This document shows, piece after piece, positions 1 through 9,765 of a DNA stretch of 64,000 bases (position 1 is its first letter; the number at the start of each line of letters is the position of its first letter). This DNA is from Symsagittifera roscoffensis. Lineage: Eukaryota; Xenacoelomorpha; Acoela; Convolutidae. Location: NCBI RefSeq assembly GCF_963678635.1, contig NC_087070.1:35653109-35717108 (forward strand), read 5' to 3'. The notes below the pieces were generated by a model. The model was not told the DNA's origin. It did not search any database and saw only the letters and a list, made by a program, of their open reading frames with translations. Both the position numbers and the translations under genes were made by a program.

Positions 1-274
1 CGACTATATTGTTTGGATAAATCTGACTGGTACTCAACTCTTGAAAACAAATGAGAATCGGGACAACAACAAAGATACAAGGATCAACGCAAAACATGAC
101 ACAGAGGCGAAGCTGAGCTTCCCACCACTTGCGATACAAATATGAATGACTATGATGACAATCAAACTATTCAAATTAAAAAAAAAAACTTCAAAAAATC
201 GTTGTTGCCAGTAAAAAACTGTAACAAAAGCCCAAAACATCCAGATTAACAGCAACTTGGAAGAAAGCTGGACC

Positions 275-450
275 TTCACAAAAGTCGGGCTACGGGAATT
301 AAGCCGACAAAAAATAGACAGATGGACGATAGCCCAAAAAAGAACAAAAATTCTAGCATACAAAAAAACAGGTCCTGGTCATATTCGAACAGCAACCCTT
401 TGCGGTCTCAAACATTTGTGTTACCTCTATGCCAGATGCACCGGATGGTT
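275..450 (-). repeat. tRNA-derived SINE copy (family 1)
   Basis: On the minus strand a pol III A box (TGGCATAGAGGTAA, 434-421) is followed about 40 bases later by a B-box-like GTTCGAATAT (390-381), the spacing of a tRNA. The body that follows contains TTTTTTGTCGGCTTAA, a motif shared with the copies near 832-1003 and 7735-7905. The copy is degraded and its ends are approximate. Confidence 0.6.
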
Positions 451-831
451 GCTTGAATTCGATTTATAACTTCCAAGCGGTAACAAAGCCGAAAATACCT
501 GAGCAGAAAACCTTTCATGCCGAAAAAATTCTCAACCAATGAAAAAAATTGTCTCTTCCCCTGAGAACACACGCTCGCACACAAAAACTTTTTCGATCCC
601 TAAACGACGCAAAAAAGAGGGCATTAGCTCGATATAAACTAAGCCGAAACTAATTCAGCCGAAAAAAAAAGACAAATGAAAAAAAAAATTACAAATCGAG
701 TTGTCAAAAAATTACAGCTAATATAAAGAAAACAAATTCCGATTCATCCAGATTTTTAACATGATGAAACTCTAAAAACAACTACAATGAAAATTATTTA
801 CACACAAAAAAAAAAGATTCTTAGATGTGGA

Positions 832-1003
832 ACCCTAACTAAGAAGTGGCTAGACTAAGCCACGAAAACATAACAGACAAAAAACAGGCCGAAATTATTT
901 TGAACCGGAAAAATTACCGTTTAGTCAGTTTCGAACCCAGGACCCTTGCCTTCCCAGGCGTTTCGTTAGCTACATGCTACGCGTGCAGGAGACACTAAGA
1001 AAT
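832..1003 (-). repeat. tRNA-derived SINE copy (family 1)
   Basis: The minus strand shows an A-box-like TAGCATGTAGCTAACG (979-964) and a near-perfect B box GGGTTCGAAACTG (938-926). The body, with TTTTTTGTCTG and then GTGGCTTAGTC, matches the copy at 7735-7905. The head shares GCTAACG with other copies in this window, so I read them as one family. Confidence 0.6.
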
Positions 1004-2789
1004 TTGAATTCACTGTCAACCAAGGTACCACCAGGAGTCCAGATGAGTACTGAGAACAAGGTATTTACGGGAAAAGTCTAGTGCCCGATTGCAATACCCT
1101 TGCTTATCGCAAGGGTAAATACACTTAATAACCCAATAACACAGAGGCCTGACAGAGCTTCTGACCATTCGAGATGCCACATAGAAACAACATTGCAAGC
1201 TAGCAGACAGAAAAGCTAGGCCAAAAAAAAATGAAAAAACTTCGAAAAAGCACAACTTAAAAATTTCAAAATATGTAATATTTTCGGTTGATCCTTCTTT
1301 CTTTGTTGTCATATTGATGAAAAACTTTGAACTATAAATTGCATTCTAAAATTTTCAGCCTTTTGTGTTTCTGGAAACAAAATTAAGTCAATAAGCGGAT
1401 ATGTTGGGCCGATTAAATTTTTTAACCGGAAAAACAAACAAAAAAGTAAAATATTCATATACATCAAACAACTTTGATATTACTGAGCAAAACTATTATT
1501 AAAACATGAAAAAACTCAACCGTTTGATTAATTTTCAACAAAAAATGATTCATTTTATCTCTTGACCCACGTATATTGAATTTAAGCAATTCAAAACCAA
1601 ACAAAGAGGTAAAATATCGGATACAAACTTTTAAAGAAAATTTAAAAAAATTTAACACAATCATCTTTTGGGGGTAGTATCTAATAGTTTTGAAAATAAA
1701 CACTCATTAAAATCGGCTAGGCCAACTGAAACTCAGGTCTTCTGAACTGCGAGAAAATACAAATTCAGCACGTTGAATTAACTTTGACCGAAAACAAAAA
1801 TGCCCAAAACCTGAACTATATCTAAAAAAAACTACTAGGACTTCAAATTGGCTTTGACTTCAACTTTGAATTGGAACTTCGATTTAGACAAACGTTTTGA
1901 AGATACATTAGCATATATCAGTTCAATTACAAACTCTACATCAGGAATGCCATACTGGTTATTCAACCTTCAAGTAGCATCCCTCAAGGTCACCTAGAGT
2001 ACAATGAACGGCACTGAAAAGGAAGTTACTGATAATAAAACAGAAAACATCCTTCCACTATCGCAAGGATAAAGCTTGAAAAATTTCTAAAAAAAAAAGA
2101 ACTCAACTTGTCATTGAGAAAAGAACTTAGGGAATCATATTGTTATCGAACAAAAAATTGAACTCATTCATTATTTTCATTGAAACCGAGTTTTTCATTT
2201 TCGTGGTTTTGACAGCAGATAAAAATAATAACCCTTTTGCTCTAAATTTTCTTGCAGTCATGGGTCTGGTCTGTACAAATACACAAAATTTAAAGGTGAT
2301 TCTTTTTTCTATTGTCTTAAAATTTATAAGAGAACTTGATCAAAATGTCTTTTTCTGTACTAAAACAAATTTAACCGACCATGCTTTTTGCGCAACATCC
2401 GTAAGAACAATAAGACAGTATGATATTACCGGAATTACATAGGCAGAATAGAATTGTATAAGATGATATCTAGAGAAACGTTTTAATTTCAAGAAAATCG
2501 CGCACGATACATAACTCTATTAAACGTTCTTAGTTTGCATCAAACTTCTTGATTTGCTGAAATGACTCCGAGGTACTTGAAAGTCGATTCATATTCTAAA
2601 TTTTCACCAGCCAATGTGAATTCTTTTGGAATACACTGTTTTTTTTTTATAAAAAATTCTGAATGATAAACTTATTAAATAGTGTTTCCAGATCAATGAA
2701 TTGCTGAGCGCGCCGGGGTGCGCTCCAACTTATCATCGACAACAGAACTACAAACGATTATATCATTTTGGAACTGGAAGTTATCGACT

Positions 2790-3560
2790 ATGCCAAACAA
2801 GAAAAAGACACCGAAATATCCATGTGGCTCTTGTGGTGATGAGTGCAATTTGAATACCTTACAATGTTCAGGGTGCTTCAAGTGTTTTCATCAACTGTGT
2901 TCAGGGGTTCCAGCCCCGGTTGTGACTTATCTCGGTAGTGTCAAAGGACTCATGTGGAGATGTGAACCATGCATCATAGAATCACATAACCGAAACAACG
3001 AAGCACCATTACTGTTTCAGAAAAAATTCGAAGAAATATCCAAGCAACTGAACGAAGTCAAAGATCAACTCACGGAAATGAAAACTGAAAAAGAAACTGT
3101 TGTGACCCCAAACAATGTTGTTCAACAATCTATGTCTGAAGTCACAAAAAAATCCATCAGAGTGAGCGGCTTGCCTGAGAGCTCTGAAGACAACGTTTAC
3201 AAACGGAAAACTGACGACATCAAAAAAGTCAAAAACATAGCATTGAAATTGGGTTTCGAAGAACTTAGAATAAATGGTGTTATTCGAGCAGGTAAATACG
3301 ACCCGGATAAAGACAGAACACTAATTGTGGAATTAACGTCAAGAACAGATGCCGAATTACTTGTATCCAAAGCAATTCTGGATAAGTTTGGAACGAAAAA
3401 TAATGTTTACATTTCCCCTGATCTAACCCGCGAAGAACGTCTTGAAGAAAGAAAAGTCCTCAAAAAAAGACGAGAACTAATAAATACTGGAACAGACAAA
3501 AATTCCATCAAAATTCGTAATCTCAAATTACTTGTTGATGGGGTTGTTGTCCCTGTCTGA
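2790..3560 (+). CDS. LINE ORF1: PHD finger plus nucleic-acid-binding domain
   Basis: The product is 256 residues from the ATG at 2790; an upstream GTG at 2718 is open but not needed. Residues about 9-62 form a PHD-type zinc finger with the spaced Cys-Cys, His-Cys and Trp-x-Cys-x2-Cys arrangement (motifs PCGSCGDEC, CFKCFH, MWRCEPC). Next comes a Lys/Glu-rich coiled-coil stretch (about 75-110). The C-terminal half starts with SIRVSGLPES and resembles the RRM-like domain of CR1 and L2 ORF1 proteins, ending in a basic EERLEERKVLKKRREL segment. Such proteins bind the element RNA and act as chaperones in the retrotransposition particle. The frame ends in TGA at 3558-3560, followed directly by CTAG, and continues open into ORF2. 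This suggests that ORF2 is made as a readthrough fusion. Confidence 0.9.
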   Translation: MPNKKKTPKYPCGSCGDECNLNTLQCSGCFKCFHQLCSGVPAPVVTYLGSVKGLMWRCEPCIIESHNRNNEAPLLFQKKFEEISKQLNEVKDQLTEMKTEKETVVTPNNVVQQSMSEVTKKSIRVSGLPESSEDNVYKRKTDDIKKVKNIALKLGFEELRINGVIRAGKYDPDKDRTLIVELTSRTDAELLVSKAILDKFGTKNNVYISPDLTREERLEERKVLKKRRELINTGTDKNSIKIRNLKLLVDGVVVPV

Positions 3561-6125
3561 CTAGCACGTCCTCCGGCTCCGTCTGTTTTATTAATAAATG
3601 CAAGATCATTGAAAAAAGAAAATGGAATATCTAGCCTCATATTGGATCTCAATCAACTGAAACCTGATTTATGTTTAATTACCGAAACTTGGCTAAATGA
3701 CTCTATTTTATCGGACTCACTGAATATAAAAGGTTATGATCTTTTCAGATCTGACAGAAACTTCAATGCTACTTCCAAAACTAGAGCTGGGGGTGTGTGT
3801 ATTTACGCATTAAAATCATTACAAACTGAATGTATATTGTTTGAAGACTCTTCGCATCAATCATTTTCGGAAACTTTATGGCTCAACTGTGTACTGAATG
3901 AACGAAACTTTTTTGTTGGCTGTATTTATTACCCGCCTGACTCAAACTGTGACATACAACTCGCTGAATATATACTGGATAAAAGAGAAATAGTACTTAG
4001 AAAAAATCCAGCCTGCACATTTCTCGTTGCTGGAGATTTGAATAACTTCAACAGTGACCTCTTGACCGACTTTAGCGACCTTGTACAAATTAACAAAAAT
4101 CCAACTCGGTTTGAAAAAATTCTGGACAAAGTTCTTTGCTCAAAACCAGAGCTTTACAAACCAACCAGCGTCATAAACTGCTATTTGTCGACAGATCACT
4201 TAGCGGTTTACTGTGAGCCCTTACAAGAAAAAACAGAAAGATACCACGCATCATTCAGAAAAGCAAGTTTTGCTAACAGAGAAGTATTTGGTATCACTTT
4301 GGACCGAGTAGATATGTCCCTTATTGATTACTCTTGCCCAGACTTAGCCTTTACCCAGTTAAATAACTTGTTACTTGAACTTCTAGATGTTACCTGTCCT
4401 ATAAAAACTGTGCGTCTTTCAGCTAGAGACCCCAATTACATGACTCCTCTGCTGAAATCGCTTCTCAAGAAAAAGTACCGCATGAAGAAAAAAGACAGAA
4501 TTTCAACCGAAGTAGAAAATGCTATCAAAATGGAGATAAAGAAGAATCTCACAAAAAGTAAACGTGGAACCAAATCTTGGTGGCAAGAAGTGAACTATTT
4601 AACAGGCCGAAAAAACTTAACTTCTACAGCAAACCACGAACCTGACGAGCTGAATCAATACTTTGCGGACATTTGTACTTCTACGGAGTATATTGAGCCG
4701 CATGTATGTAACGTATCAGGTTATGACTCCCCAGAGGTCTCACTACAGCAAATATACTCCCAGCTCAAACGATTAAAACAAACTGCTGCCGGACCCGACC
4801 AGATTCCGTATTGGGTCTGGAAGGAGAACGCTCATTCGCTTGCAGAACCAGTGTTAAAGATATTGAACTTGTCAATATTGCAAACCAAAGTCCCCTCACT
4901 CCTGAAAACTGCAAAAATAGTTCCGATCGCCAAATGCAAAGCCCCTATGGGCCCTGAGGACTATCGACCCATCTCAATCACCCCAGTAATCTCTCGGTTC
5001 TTCGAAAGAATTATTATGAAAAACTTCATCTCAGCACAGTACAACAGCTGGTTACCTAAAAACCAACACGGTTTCAGAAATTCAGCGTCTACCACAACGG
5101 CTATGATTTGTCTTCAGCAAGAAATTGCTTCTTTTCAGAAAAGTAAAGCTGATTATATACAGATACTATCAATAGACCTTAGTAAAGCATTTGATAGAGC
5201 CCAGCATTCAATTATAATTGATAAGCTACAATCAGTTAGACCGGAAATCAATCCATTCATAATCAATTGGATCGCAAATTTTCTTCAGGACAGAAAAATT
5301 TTCACGGAAAGTAATTCTCAGCGTTCGAACTTGCTATGCATTAACCAAGGTGTTCCTCAGGGAACAGTTCTTTGCCCGCCGCTTTTCAATACAGTAAGCT
5401 ATGATTTGGATTTGGAGAGTACAAACAGTGCTAGAATTATAAAGTTTGCGGACGATGCAAACTCTGTGATAGCGGGGTTTGGCTCGGTCGAAAACACGAT
5501 GAAAGTTTTGGAGGAAATTAAAACTTGGTGCTCCACAAATAACTTCATACTCAACGAGGGAAAAACAAAACTGATGACTGTCAAACCGAATGACATTAGT
5601 TTAGTACCACAAGCTTTTGATGGTATTGAGCAAGTGGAAGAGCTTAAAATTATCGGAGTATTATTTGATAGCAGGCTTACGTTTTCATCGCACATCAAAA
5701 GTTTATGCAAAAAAGTAACCAGCAGTATATACCTTTTGTATAGACTAAAGACATTTGGTATGAACATCTCTGCCCTTGATATTTTATACAAAATTTTGGT
5801 GCAGAGTAAAATTACTTACGCATTACCGGTATGGGCATGTGCCAATTCGACCGAATTGGCCGATGTGGACAAAGTTCAGCGCAGGGCTCTTAAACTTGGT
5901 GTTACTTCTACATTTACTCCAATTTTCGAGCTCATAGAGAACCATGACAACAAACTATTACAGTCAAGTTCAAAACAAGACCATATTCTTCATTCAAAAT
6001 TGCCAAAACGAGAAACTTATGCAGAAAACAGACTTAGAGAAAAAGCAGTTGCAGCACACGAAAAATTAGAAAAACATTTCAAGCTTTTTCCAGCCAGAGC
6101 CTTAAGAAACAAAAACTTTCTATAA
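3561..6125 (+). CDS. LINE ORF2: AP-endonuclease and reverse transcriptase
   Basis: The reading frame is continuous with ORF1 across the TGA at 3558. The N-terminal APE endonuclease starts at VLLINARS (about 3582-3605), before any in-frame ATG, and shows ITETWL, RAGGVCIYA, the GDLNNF motif and TDHLAV, the usual catalytic set. The reverse transcriptase follows with AAGPDQIP, GPEDYRPIS, NQHGF, ILSIDLSKAFDRA, QGVPQGTVLCP and the catalytic FADD (about 5446-5457). The protein nicks target DNA and copies the element RNA by target-primed reverse transcription. No ATG precedes the endonuclease motifs in this frame, so translation needs stop-codon readthrough or a non-AUG start, such as the TTG at 3609. 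The frame ends near ALRNKNFL with TAA at 6123. Confidence 0.93.
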   Translation, partial: LARPPAPSVLLINARSLKKENGISSLILDLNQLKPDLCLITETWLNDSILSDSLNIKGYDLFRSDRNFNATSKTRAGGVCIYALKSLQTECILFEDSSHQSFSETLWLNCVLNERNFFVGCIYYPPDSNCDIQLAEYILDKREIVLRKNPACTFLVAGDLNNFNSDLLTDFSDLVQINKNPTRFEKILDKVLCSKPELYKPTSVINCYLSTDHLAVYCEPLQEKTERYHASFRKASFANREVFGITLDRVDMSLIDYSCPDLAFTQLNNLLLELLDVTCPIKTVRLSARDPNYMTPLLKSLLKKKYRMKKKDRISTEVENAIKMEIKKNLTKSKRGTKSWWQEVNYLTGRKNLTSTANHEPDELNQYFADICTSTEYIEPHVCNVSGYDSPEVSLQQIYSQLKRLKQTAAGPDQIPYWVWKENAHSLAEPVLKILNLSILQTKVPSLLKTAKIVPIAKCKAPMGPEDYRPISITPVISRFFERIIMKNFISAQYNSWLPKNQHGFRNSASTTTAMICLQQEIASFQKSKADYIQILSIDLSKAFDRAQHSIIIDKLQSVRPEINPFIINWIANFLQDRKIFTESNSQRSNLLCINQGVPQGTVLCPPLFNTVSYDLDLESTNSARIIKFADDANSVIAGFGSVENTMKVLEEIKTWCSTNNFILNEGKTKLMTVKPNDISLVPQAFDGIEQVEELKIIGVLFDSRLTFSSHIKSLCKKVTSSIYLLYRLKTFGMNISALDILYKILVQSKITYALPVWACANSTELADVDKVQRRALKLGVTSTFTPIFELIENHDNKLLQSSSKQDHILHSKLPKRETYAENRLREKAVAAHEKLEKHFKLFPARALRNKNFL

Positions 6126-6155
6126 ACTTTTGTTTGCTTTTGTTCTATCACGTGT

Positions 6156-6177
6156 AAGATAGATGTGTTTCTATCTT
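6156..6177 (+). other. LINE 3' UTR stem-loop
   Basis: AAGATAGA, a six-base loop TGTGTT, then TCTATCTT form a perfect 8-bp hairpin 31 bases after the ORF2 stop. Hairpins at this position in CR1/L2-type elements are recognised by the reverse transcriptase; that role is inferred here. Confidence 0.55.
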
Positions 6178-6215
6178 AATTTATTCTTTTCTTTTTCTTT
6201 CTTTCAAAGAAGGAT

Positions 6216-6567
6216 GTATCGTTAACTTATTGTCTGCACAACAACCATCCACACGCTTTTTATATCGTGGTAGAAAATGCAGCAGACGATGATTTTTTGA
6301 AGCACGCAATATTGTTGCATGCGTCTCCAAAAAGGGCCACCTCTCTTCTATTTCTAACTACCTCACTAAACATATTTCATGAGGCCTCGGAGCTCTTATT
6401 AAAAATCACCTACAAGCGCAGATATCCTCAATTTAAAAATGTTATAGACCTTCGCTTCTGTCAAGTGGCAATTGAGTAATCGTTGTTTTCGCAAAGAAAA
6501 TGGTAAAACAATTAATTCGTATAGACAATAACTTAAACTTTCGATTTGAGCGAATAAATTGATGAAA
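6216..6567. other. Spacer between LINE and LMW-PTP 3' end
   Basis: An open frame at 6267-6479 (+) starts in ordinary AT-rich sequence and resembles no family I know. I do not call it. I see no SINE or clear repeat in this stretch. Confidence 0.5.
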
Positions 6568-7476
6568 TTATACACTTTTTACAAATTCGTCTATTGACCT
6601 CGATATGTGTTGATAGACCTTCTCAAACTCACTAACAGGGTACATCCAAGGGTTGAACACTTCTTCAACACCTTTAGGGTCATATTTTCCAAGGAGTTCA
6701 ATATTCGCAGAAGTCTTGGTGTTTCTAAGATACTTTTTCACGCTTCTCATAACGTAGTTGTCCATACACAGGATGTAATCAAACTGGCTGTCGGTTTCAG
6801 GTCTGAAAAGCAAAAGAGTTCAGAAATTTCATTGAATTCTTATCGCCAATCAATCAATTTTGTGTTACGTAAGGTTTATTTCATTGATAAACCAAGTTAA
6901 AACAGTAAAATTGGCAATTGCTCGTCGGATTTACATCATTTGAATAGAGTAACAAATCTAATCGCTGATTTATGGGGGGGGGGGAGGGTTATTGTCATGC
7001 GCGATGGACCGAATGCGCTTAAATCCAATAATTTTACCAATCAATTTATCGCATTATATTTTTCGAACTTTTGAACACAGCTGATTGGTTGATAAAATTT
7101 CGCGCATTCGGTCCTTCACGTATGAGTAATTCCCACTTATGAGGATTAAAACTTGTGCTCTCTACGAACTTTTGAACACAATCCTAGACATTCCCACCAG
7201 CCGTTTGAACCTTTGCAAAGAACAGCTGACTTACACAAACATTCGTGCTACGTGCGACAAAGGCGGCATCCCGTGATTTTTGAGCACAGTCTGAGTTCCA
7301 GGGTCCGGCTGATTTCCAAGGTCATCGTCTCCAGTCCCACAACTGTCGATACTTGTAAACTTCTTCAAGGAAGAGTCTTCAGGCGCTTTAAGCACCATCT
7401 GAGTAAGGTACTGCTGTGCCATAGTGGACCGACATATGTTTCCATGACAGACAAAAAGAACAGACAGAGAGCTCAT
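6568..7476 (-). CDS. Low-molecular-weight protein tyrosine phosphatase, two exons
   Basis: Exon 1 is 7476-7235 and exon 2 is 6802-6568. The donor GTAAGT follows 7235 and the acceptor TTGCTTTTCAG precedes 6802; joining keeps the frame and gives 158 residues, the same as human ACP1. The N terminus carries the P-loop VCHGNICRS (catalytic Cys10, Arg16). SHVARMFV, FDYILCMDN and IELLGKYDP match the family throughout, and the C terminus (FEKVYQHISRSIDEFV) is also typical. The enzyme is cytosolic and removes phosphate from phosphotyrosine. The general-acid loop, usually DPYYG or DPWYG, reads NPWMYP here: the Asp is Asn131 (codon AAC). That may lower or abolish normal catalysis unless it is a sequence error or another acid substitutes. 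The intron contains a hairpin MITE. No neighbour suggests a pathway. Confidence 0.93.
7006..7120. repeat. Hairpin MITE-like element in LMW-PTP intron
   Basis: Two arms form an inverted repeat: GGACCGAATGCGC near 7006-7018 matches the complement of GCGCATTCGGTCC near 7102-7114. The similarity extends inward through a motif like TTTTACCAATCA and its complement TTGGTTGATAAAA. The loop is about 35 bases. This is a short non-autonomous DNA transposon or similar foldback. The family is not known to me. Confidence 0.55.
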
Positions 7477-7734
7477 TTAGAATAGATCACAAGTTAACTC
7501 GATTGATCGACCATCTACAAACACTGAAGAATGACAATTATCAAGTAAACTTTAAATTTACCTACGCCTCGATAGAAGTTTATTCTAGGCAAACATGCCA
7601 GACATTTGAATATTAAATTAGCAACGGAACACAACTTAAAATGAAACAAGGCCGACAGTCTTTCAGCAGACAAAAATTGATCCGAGAAGATATGATTTTT
7701 ATAAAAGTCCCACCTGAAACTGCAATAAAGATTG

Positions 7735-7905
7735 CCTACAGCACAAGCAAAATCTGTGATGTGGCGACTTAGCCGGCAAAAATTGGGCAGACAAATGAAA
7801 CTCCAAAAAAAAAATCAATTTTATTTCAATTGAAAAAAACAATGTACGGCCGAGACTCGAACCCCAAACTGTGAAGTGCAAAGAAGACGGCGTTAGTGGG
7901 AAGAA
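7735..7905 (-). repeat. tRNA-derived SINE copy (family 1)
   Basis: On the minus strand a head with CCCACTAACG (7900-7891) and a clear B box GGGGTTCGAGTCTCGG (7865-7850) is followed by a T-rich linker and a body with TTTGTCTGCC and GCCGGCTAAGTCGCCAC. The body matches the copy at 832-1003. A related body fragment, GCCGACAGTC with CAGACAAAAATTG, also occurs near 7651-7680. Confidence 0.65.
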
Positions 7906-8711
7906 ACCTGCAAGATGTTAAGAGAGAAGAAATTGATAAAAAAGAAGAATTTGTAAGAAAAGTTGTTTACGGGACAAACACTTTTTTTTGGTTTTTGTGT
8001 AACTTCATTCTTAACAAAAAAATCTGTTGGCCCAGTTTTTATACTCTAAACTCACAAAGAGTTATCTACTAAAAAAAGTTATTTTACAGTCATATTTGCT
8101 TGACGTCTTATGTCCTAGGCCCCCCATGGGCATCTGAAAATCTGAAACGGATTCGTTTTTAGACCTGGCTCCTGGTGAATGAAAAGGAGACGGATATAAT
8201 TCAGACAGTGAACTTATTAGGCAAACATGAGAGGCAGTAAGCCAAACAAAACAGAAGCAAGGCACCAAACTCAAAAAAATTGTTAGCCAATTATTGAATC
8301 ACTATTTACTTCTGCAGTCAGTCTTGTTTTCATTCGATATGTAGGCACGCATGCTGTGAAACAATTATCTTTTTACAATATAATTCGTTCAATTAACCTC
8401 CAAAATACCTTCATTTTGTTTGTTTTGCTCATTATTAAGTTTTCTGTCCAGATCAGACCCGTCGCCTTGTCATTCACCGGGCGGCCTTTTCATTCAAACG
8501 CAACTCAAAAATGTTTTCACAAAATTTGCGGTTTTCTAAAAAAACTTGGAACAGCTTAATATACTTTTAGAACCCGAAAACAGCGGCCATTTTTGTAAGA
8601 ATTAACTTTATTCTGGTTACTCTCTTTTGATTTCGAAACTTCAATGAATGAGTCTCTTTGGTATAGACGAGCCTGGTTTGAAAAAACCTGATCAAAATTT
8701 TTCTTCATTCC

Positions 8712-8800
8712 TAAAGAGGGAGCGATAATAAAGTGGTTATATATCGACGAGTCTCAAACAAAAAGTCATATGTTTGGGACCCACCATGATACGTGTTTTG
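8712..8800 (+). repeat. tRNA-like SINE head
   Basis: The plus strand shows an A-box-like TAATAAAGTGGTTAT (about 8726-8740), an anticodon-arm-like stretch, and a B-box-like TTTGGGACCCACC (8772-8784) at tRNA-like spacing. It does not fold as a standard functional tRNA by eye, so I call it a degraded SINE head. Confidence 0.4.
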
Positions 8801-9179
8801 CCTGAGAACACAATAAAAACCCACGAACACAACCGAAAAATTTTGCGTTTAACTCTTAACAGGGGTAATTAAAAATGCTCCAACAACAGTGGATTCAAAC
8901 AACGGTGGTCAAAAGAGGTCAAATTAACTATAAGCAGGATATAAAAACAACACAGCAAAAGAATCGATTTTTTTCCTGGGCCAAAAACTTTAGGGAAGAA
9001 AATCTACTTTTAGAAAACTTCTTGGAACACAGCTCTGCGAATGGATCCAAAATTCATTCTATTTGATTTATCTCCTGAACATAGGAAACCTTATATCAGA
9101 AAAAGAAAAAATAGATCGTTTAAAATAATATTGATCAGCTCGAGATTTAAAAAAAAACAAGTTCAGATATACACACAAA

Positions 9180-9593
9180 GGGGCCTAGGAAATTAGACAA
9201 GCAAATTAGACGTGACCAGAAAAAATGAATTTAAAACTACAATTATGGGATATTAGACGTAATTGTATTGTTCGCGTCTGAAATTTGTTAACCGACTACA
9301 AATAACTTTCGTTGCAGCATGCTAAAATACAAGCCAATTTTGAAATGAGGCAATTGTTCAATTTATGCATTTCAAAAATAGTTTATAATATTTGGATTAA
9401 TGATTTTTAAATCATTTATGATAAAAACTTTTACATGCAATGGGATAATATAGTCTTCATGTATATTTGTGCAGTTTTGTTTTAAACAATAAATTTTGTT
9501 AGCCCTTCGCTTTCCGTCTTAAATGCTAGTTTTGCAAAAAAAAATTAAACTCTCAATTCCGTTTTATTGGAGTCGTCTAATTTCCTAGCCCCC
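9180..9593. mobile_element. Non-autonomous DNA transposon with 19-bp TIRs
   Basis: GGGGCCTAGGAAATTAGAC at 9180-9198 is mirrored by the complement of GTCTAATTTCCTAGCCCCC at 9575-9593, giving inverted ends with one mismatch. Extra copies of ATTAGACG lie just inside the left end, as subterminal repeats often do. The 0.41 kb interior is AT-rich and non-coding. Flanks (ACACACAAA and ACTCACAAA) are similar but not identical, so the target duplication is unclear. Confidence 0.65.
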
Positions 9594-9704
9594 ACTCACA
9601 AACCAACCAGGAGAAACAAGTAAATAAATAAAACAAAGCACACTGAAATCCAACAGAGAACACATACGTAAAATAAGCATTGACAAAGAAAAAGGAATTG
9701 CCCC

Positions 9705-9765
9705 TTGGTAATTAGAACACCGATCTCAAGAGCTGTAGTCTAATAACTTCACGACAATACGATAG
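9705..9765 (-). repeat. Possible degraded tRNA-like SINE head
   Basis: The minus strand reads like a tRNA, with CGTGAAGTTATTAGAC near 9756 and GTGTTCTAATTACC near 9713 in B-box position. The match is weak. Confidence 0.25.

Larger units (their letters stand above)
1..2689. other. Gene-poor AT-rich DNA with SINE remains
   Basis: I see no credible gene here. Open frames are short, AT-driven and resemble no family I know. Two tRNA-headed SINE copies are listed separately. Phrases such as 'acacagaggc' near 107 and 1139, and a related 'acacagaagcgaagctgtgc' near 13526, suggest further degraded interspersed repeats. Confidence 0.6.
2690..6215 (+). mobile_element. LINE, CR1/L2/Jockey-like, apparently intact ORFs
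   Basis: A non-LTR retrotransposon with a GC-rich start near 2700, a zinc-finger ORF1 (2790-3560), an endonuclease plus reverse transcriptase ORF2 (to 6125), a short 3' UTR with a perfect 8-bp stem-loop (6156-6177) and a pyrimidine-rich tail (about 6178-6208). The two ORFs are in the same frame with one TGA between them, and both are otherwise open throughout, so this looks like a fairly young copy. I did not find a clear target-site duplication or the exact 5' end; a modest 5' truncation is possible. Assignment to the CR1/L2/Jockey group rests on the PHD plus RRM-like ORF1 and the APE-type endonuclease. Confidence 0.92.

Noticed and set aside
2718-2789. Upstream GTG start extending LINE ORF1
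   Set aside because: The ATG at 2790 directly precedes the PHD finger; the upstream residues show no family resemblance.
6267-6479. 70-residue plus-strand open frame
   Set aside because: No motif, no neighbouring splice evidence, and it lies between a LINE tail and a gene 3' end.
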